Part shown: piece by piece, positions 61,086 to 64,000 of the stretch
Layout: the number at the start of each line of letters is the position of its first letter
How positions within the stretch are numbered: the stretch's first letter is position 1
Source: Marinobacter sp. X15-166B
GTDB lineage: Bacteria > Pseudomonadota > Gammaproteobacteria > Pseudomonadales > Oleiphilaceae
Reading direction: 5' to 3'
NCBI RefSeq assembly: GCF_001752365.1
Contig: NZ_MEIY01000001.1
Location: 39,006-103,005, forward strand
DNA length: 64,000 nt
Position numbers and translations under genes: made by a program
The notes under the pieces: generated by a model
Seen by the model: only the letters and a program-made list of their open reading frames with translations
What the model was told of the DNA's origin: nothing
Databases searched by the model: none

Positions 61086-61736
61086 ATGAAACTCAAACTT
61101 GCGATGGCGGCTGCGCTACTTGCTGCATCAGTTCAGGCTCATGCGGTGTTGATTATCGATAATTCGACCACCGGGCGTTACAACGACGGTCTCGGCGACC
61201 TGGCCGCCATGGACGGCCCGGGAGGCTTTCTTTTGGGACCGAATGTCAGCGAGGGCGACCCGACCATTGTATTGGGCGCCGACCCCGGTTTCGCGTTCAC
61301 GCCAGAGTTTGGCGCGGATTGGTTGGGCGGTGATTACACAGGGGGCACCTGGAGCCCGCCGGGGACCGCCATCCCGAGTTCCTGGGCGGTTAATACCGAA
61401 ACCGCCATTGTGTACGACTTCACCCTCGACAGCCTTGCCGATCTGACGATCGACGTCGGGGTCGATAACGGCATTGTGATATGGCTGGACGGTGCGTTTG
61501 TATTTGGTGCCACCCGCGCAGGGGGGGCCAGTCTGGACGAATACGATATCAGCCTGCCCGGCATTGCGGCGGGCGATCACGCGCTGCAGATCCTGCGTGC
61601 TGACCACGGCGGCGCCACAGGCTACGTTATTGAGGTTAACTCCGCAGCGGTATCGGTGCCGGAACCCGCCACTCTGGGTCTCATCACTCTGGGGCTGGTC
61701 GGTTTAGCGACAACCCGGCGCAGAAAAAACCGCTGA
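61086..61736 (+). CDS. PEP-CTERM-sorted exported protein
   Basis: A 216-residue secreted protein. The signal peptide ends AASVQAHA, the mature part is a beta-rich, Asp/Gly-rich domain (AIVYDFTLDSLADLTIDVGV), and the C-terminus is a PEP-CTERM signal: VPEPATLGLITLGLVGLATT followed by a basic tail (RRRKNR). This tail directs processing by an exosortase (EpsH) in bacteria that make exopolysaccharide. AAGGAAGG precedes ATG 61086. The exosortase must be elsewhere in the genome. Confidence 0.9.
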   Translation: MKLKLAMAAALLAASVQAHAVLIIDNSTTGRYNDGLGDLAAMDGPGGFLLGPNVSEGDPTIVLGADPGFAFTPEFGADWLGGDYTGGTWSPPGTAIPSSWAVNTETAIVYDFTLDSLADLTIDVGVDNGIVIWLDGAFVFGATRAGGASLDEYDISLPGIAAGDHALQILRADHGGATGYVIEVNSAAVSVPEPATLGLITLGLVGLATTRRRKNR

Positions 61737-62111
61737 CTGACGCTTGAGTTAACCCCCGGCCCCTTATGCGGAGCGCTGTTGGAAAACAGCGGCTCCGGCT
61801 TCTGGCACCCGCCTACCAATGTGGTTGTTACCCCGGCAACTGCCGCCGGTCCTGCACATAAAATGTCCGCCAGTCCCCGCGTGTTGCACGCAGCCCACCA
61901 GTGGTGGCCCCACGGCAGGCTCACCGTTCATCCAACCATCGCTCTCATCACAGGTTACTGTCTGGCGGACGCAGACGTGCTGCGGCAGGTCATTGGGGGG
62001 CGTCCAGACTGAGCTTAATTGACGGTCGATCGAGCATCGCCCATAAAAACACACGACGGTTTGATAGGATCAGGGGGTATTCACAGGTTTTAACCAAGGA
62101 CTTTTACGTTA
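61737..62111. other. intergenic region with hairpin
   Basis: GGAGCGCTGTT and AACAGCGGCTCC (61771-61797) pair around a 4-nt loop with one bulged base, a likely terminator of the PEP-CTERM gene although no T run follows. The remaining bases up to the nucleotidase start show nothing I can support. Confidence 0.5.
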
Positions 62112-63047
62112 ATGCCCTACCCCATTGAACAAAAACTGGTGATTGCGGTGGCCTCCAGCGCACTGTTTGATCTGTCGGAATCCGACCATGTATTTCGCAA
62201 ACAGGGTGAGCAGGCCTATCGGCAGTATCAGGAAGCCCATCAGCACGAGCCCTTTCGCAAGGGGGTGGCCTTTCCGTTTGTGCGGCGTTTTCTGAGCATC
62301 AATCAGAAGTTTCCCGAGCAGTGTCCGGTGGAGGTGGTGTTGCTGTCGCGCAACTCGGTGATTACCGGCAAGCGGGTGTTCCACTCCATTCATCACCACG
62401 GTCTGGACATTACCCGGGCGGCCTTTCTGGAAGGTAAATCGCCCTACGCCTACATCCCCGCGTTCAATGCCTCACTGTTTTTGTCGGCCAACGAGGCGGA
62501 TGTGCTTCAGGCCCTCGATTACGGCCATCCGGCGGGCACGGTGCTGCCCAGCCAGGTGGTAGACGACCAGGGGGATACAGAGTTGCGCATTGCCTTTGAC
62601 TTCGACGGAGTGATTGCCGACGACGCCTCGGAGCAGGTGTTCAAGGCCGGATCCCTGGAGGCGTTTCAGGCCCATGAGACCTCCCGATCCCACATCCCCC
62701 ACAGCCCGGGCCCGCTGGCGGACCTGTTCCGCAAGCTCGCGCACCTGCAGCAATTGGAAAACCAGGCCCTGGCCGACGACCCCGACTATCAACGGGTGTT
62801 ACGCACCGCCATTGTCACCGCCCGCAACGCCCCGTCCCACGAACGGGTGATCACCACTCTGGAACACTGGGGCGTGGACGTAAATGCGGTGTTCTTTCTG
62901 GGCGGTATGCAGAAAGACCGGATTCTGAACGTGCTCAAGCCCCACATGTTTTTTGATGACCAACGTTCCCACCTGCAGTCGGAGGCGGGCGATATCCCCA
63001 TGGTGCACGTACCTTTTGGAGTGGCCAACGCGGCCCCCGAAGACTGA
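62112..63047 (+). CDS. 5'-nucleotidase (cytosolic NT5C1-like family)
   Basis: A 311-residue member of the 5'-nucleotidase family (PF06189). It starts KLVIAVASSALFDLSESDHV and contains the HAD-type motif RIAFDFDGVIADDASEQVF with the nucleophilic Asp, the Lys region MQKDRILNVLKPH and the final acidic motif MFFDDQRSHL. It removes phosphate from nucleoside monophosphates. It is monocistronic, next to the phasin gene. The ATG at 62112 has AAGGAC 11 bases upstream. Confidence 0.9.
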   Translation: MPYPIEQKLVIAVASSALFDLSESDHVFRKQGEQAYRQYQEAHQHEPFRKGVAFPFVRRFLSINQKFPEQCPVEVVLLSRNSVITGKRVFHSIHHHGLDITRAAFLEGKSPYAYIPAFNASLFLSANEADVLQALDYGHPAGTVLPSQVVDDQGDTELRIAFDFDGVIADDASEQVFKAGSLEAFQAHETSRSHIPHSPGPLADLFRKLAHLQQLENQALADDPDYQRVLRTAIVTARNAPSHERVITTLEHWGVDVNAVFFLGGMQKDRILNVLKPHMFFDDQRSHLQSEAGDIPMVHVPFGVANAAPED

Positions 63048-63206
63048 TTGCCGCACTCGCACAAAAAAAGTTTGATATATTTTTTTCTTTTTTTTGCAAC
63101 ACGTTAACACAAAACCATTGCTTGCACGAAAACTATTTGTTGCGCCGCAGCAAAAGACCCTATACCATTCAACTCATCAACTAATTTCTTATACGAGGAA
63201 CACACC

Positions 63207-63572
63207 ATGTTCAACACTATCCCTACTGTCGACTTTTCCGCTTTTGGCACTCCTGTACAGAAGCTGATCGAGCTGAACACCGCCACCTTCACCAAGGCGC
63301 TTGAAGCTCAGCAAGCCGCTGTTGAAAAGCAAACCGCGCAAGTACAGGCCGACTTCAAAGCGTTCACCGAAATCAAAGACGTTGAAGGTCTGACCTCTTT
63401 CGTGACTGCGAAGACAGAAGACGCCAAAGCCAACTTTGAAGCGCTGAAGAGCGAAGCAGAAACTCTGGCCCAGAACACCCAGGCCTACTTTGCTGAAGTG
63501 CAGGCTATCCTGACCGAAAGCCTGACCCCGGTAGCGCCGGCTGCTAAAGCCTCTGCCAAAAAAGCTGCTTAA
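63207..63572 (+). CDS. phasin
   Basis: A 121-residue phasin, short but typical: FSAFGTPVQKLIELNTATFT and then an amphipathic helix (AVEKQTAQVQADFKAFTEIK), with an Ala/Lys-rich C-terminus (AAKASAKKAA). Phasins coat polyhydroxyalkanoate granules in the cytoplasm. The A/T-rich leader and GAGGAA before ATG 63207, plus a strong terminator, suggest high independent expression. This implies that the strain stores polyhydroxyalkanoates. Confidence 0.9.
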   Translation: MFNTIPTVDFSAFGTPVQKLIELNTATFTKALEAQQAAVEKQTAQVQADFKAFTEIKDVEGLTSFVTAKTEDAKANFEALKSEAETLAQNTQAYFAEVQAILTESLTPVAPAAKASAKKAA

Positions 63573-63586
63573 TTCAAGTCAGTTTT

Positions 63587-63622
63587 AAAAAGCCCCCATC
63601 AGCAATGATGGGGGCTTTTTTT
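63587..63622. terminator. rho-independent terminator of the phasin gene
   Basis: AAGCCCCCATC and GATGGGGGCTT form an 11-bp stem with a 6-nt loop followed by seven T (and preceded by A-rich DNA), so it can act in both directions between phasin and the convergent patatin gene. Confidence 0.93.
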
Positions 63623-63644
63623 ATGCCTCGGGAAACGTCCGGAG

Positions 63645-64000
63645 CTACGAGAACTCGTGGGGCAGATCCAGGGTGGAGCTCACCCCCAGGCTGTCATAAT
63701 GGGCGTCCAGAAACGCCCGCGCGGCTGCCCGGCCAATGTCGCGCAGATGGGTCAGAAATGCCCATTCCGCATTCAATTTGCTGGACGCAGATAACGGGTT
63801 GAGTTGTTCGGTGGCCTCGATCCGATGCACCAGAATTTCCGCATAATGCCCCCGGTCCAGCCGGTTTTGCTGCAACAATCGTTGCACAAACTCAATACCG
63901 CGCAATTCTCGCAGCAGCGATGAATTGAACGATATTTCGTTAACCCGGTTCTGGATCTCCCGCGCGGATTTCGGCGTGGCCGTGCGCTCGATCGGATTCA
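63645..64000 (-). CDS. patatin-like phospholipase, C-terminal part (partial)
   Basis: The frame runs unbroken to the right edge of the window and ends at 63645. The visible 117 residues include NRVNEISFNSSLLRELRGIE and ASSKLNAEWAFLTHLRDIG, which are typical of the helical C-terminus of bacterial patatin-like phospholipases (RssA-related). The catalytic GxSxG Ser and Asp lie outside the window, so activity cannot be assessed. Confidence 0.75.
   Translation of the reverse strand, partial: NPIERTATPKSAREIQNRVNEISFNSSLLRELRGIEFVQRLLQQNRLDRGHYAEILVHRIEATEQLNPLSASSKLNAEWAFLTHLRDIGRAAARAFLDAHYDSLGVSSTLDLPHEFS

Overview
The window looks like the chromosome of a free-living, probably marine, heterotrophic gammaproteobacterium. 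This rests on a GC-rich coding style, a phasin, a PEP-CTERM protein, a YghU-type glutathione transferase, a HypT-like LysR regulator, a LiuR-like MerR regulator and many ABC-transport and acyl-CoA genes. I cannot name the genus. No rRNA gene, intact tRNA gene or CRISPR array was found.

Positions 1 to about 6,500 are a visibly more AT-rich acquired element. It holds small unidentified minus-strand genes ending in a ribbon-helix-helix-like protein, about 1.3 kb of palindrome-dense and almost gene-free DNA (1,459-2,837), a small serine recombinase, and a type II restriction-modification locus laid out like PvuII: a C-protein/restriction-endonuclease operon divergent from an adenine methyltransferase that carries its own N-terminal helix-turn-helix. 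The most unusual signal is in the gene-poor tract. A conserved core, ACTGTTCCG, recurs four times, and in three copies it sits at the same place in a 19-nt loop between inverted-repeat arms whose sequence differs from copy to copy but stays complementary.

From about 6.6 kb the host chromosome begins. 6.6-13.2 kb: an outer-membrane barrel, a LysE exporter, an orphan periplasmic binding protein, a thiolase, a frameshifted acyl-CoA dehydrogenase, and decayed remnants of AraC, CoA-ligase and OsmC-like genes. 13.2-16.2 kb: a TetR-controlled detoxification cluster (AhpD-like protein, YghU, haloacid dehalogenase) with five near-identical 16-bp operators. 16.3-24.5 kb: an acidic amino-acid utilisation circuit made of an Asp/Glu racemase, a HypT-like LysR, a sensor kinase with an amino-acid-binding domain, a sigma-54 response regulator, aspartase and an Asp/Glu symporter. 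Aspartase is preceded by a textbook -24/-12 promoter and an upstream dyad.

24.5-39 kb is mixed: a VOC protein and LysR pair, a class V aminotransferase, a RES-Xre toxin-antitoxin pair, a TauE-type permease, a DUF4397 lipoprotein, a polyamine-type ABC operon, YciO, BolA and topoisomerase III. 39.1-43.3 kb is a three-gene signalling operon (OmpR-type regulator, LysM/FecR-domain periplasmic protein, PAS sensor kinase). 43.9-53.7 kb is a carboxylic-acid uptake and activation cluster (LiuR-like MerR, AhpD-like protein, two acyl-CoA synthetases, a thioesterase, a complete Liv ABC transporter) with matching LiuR-type palindromes at two places. 53.9-56 kb pairs a histidinol-dehydrogenase paralogue with a short-chain dehydrogenase. 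The rest holds a ROK kinase, an ADP-ribosylglycohydrolase remnant, an alpha/beta hydrolase, an orphan DUF3883 nuclease-like gene in AT-richer DNA, a second outer-membrane barrel, a phosphoesterase, a PEP-CTERM protein, a 5'-nucleotidase, a phasin, and a patatin-like gene that runs off the right edge.
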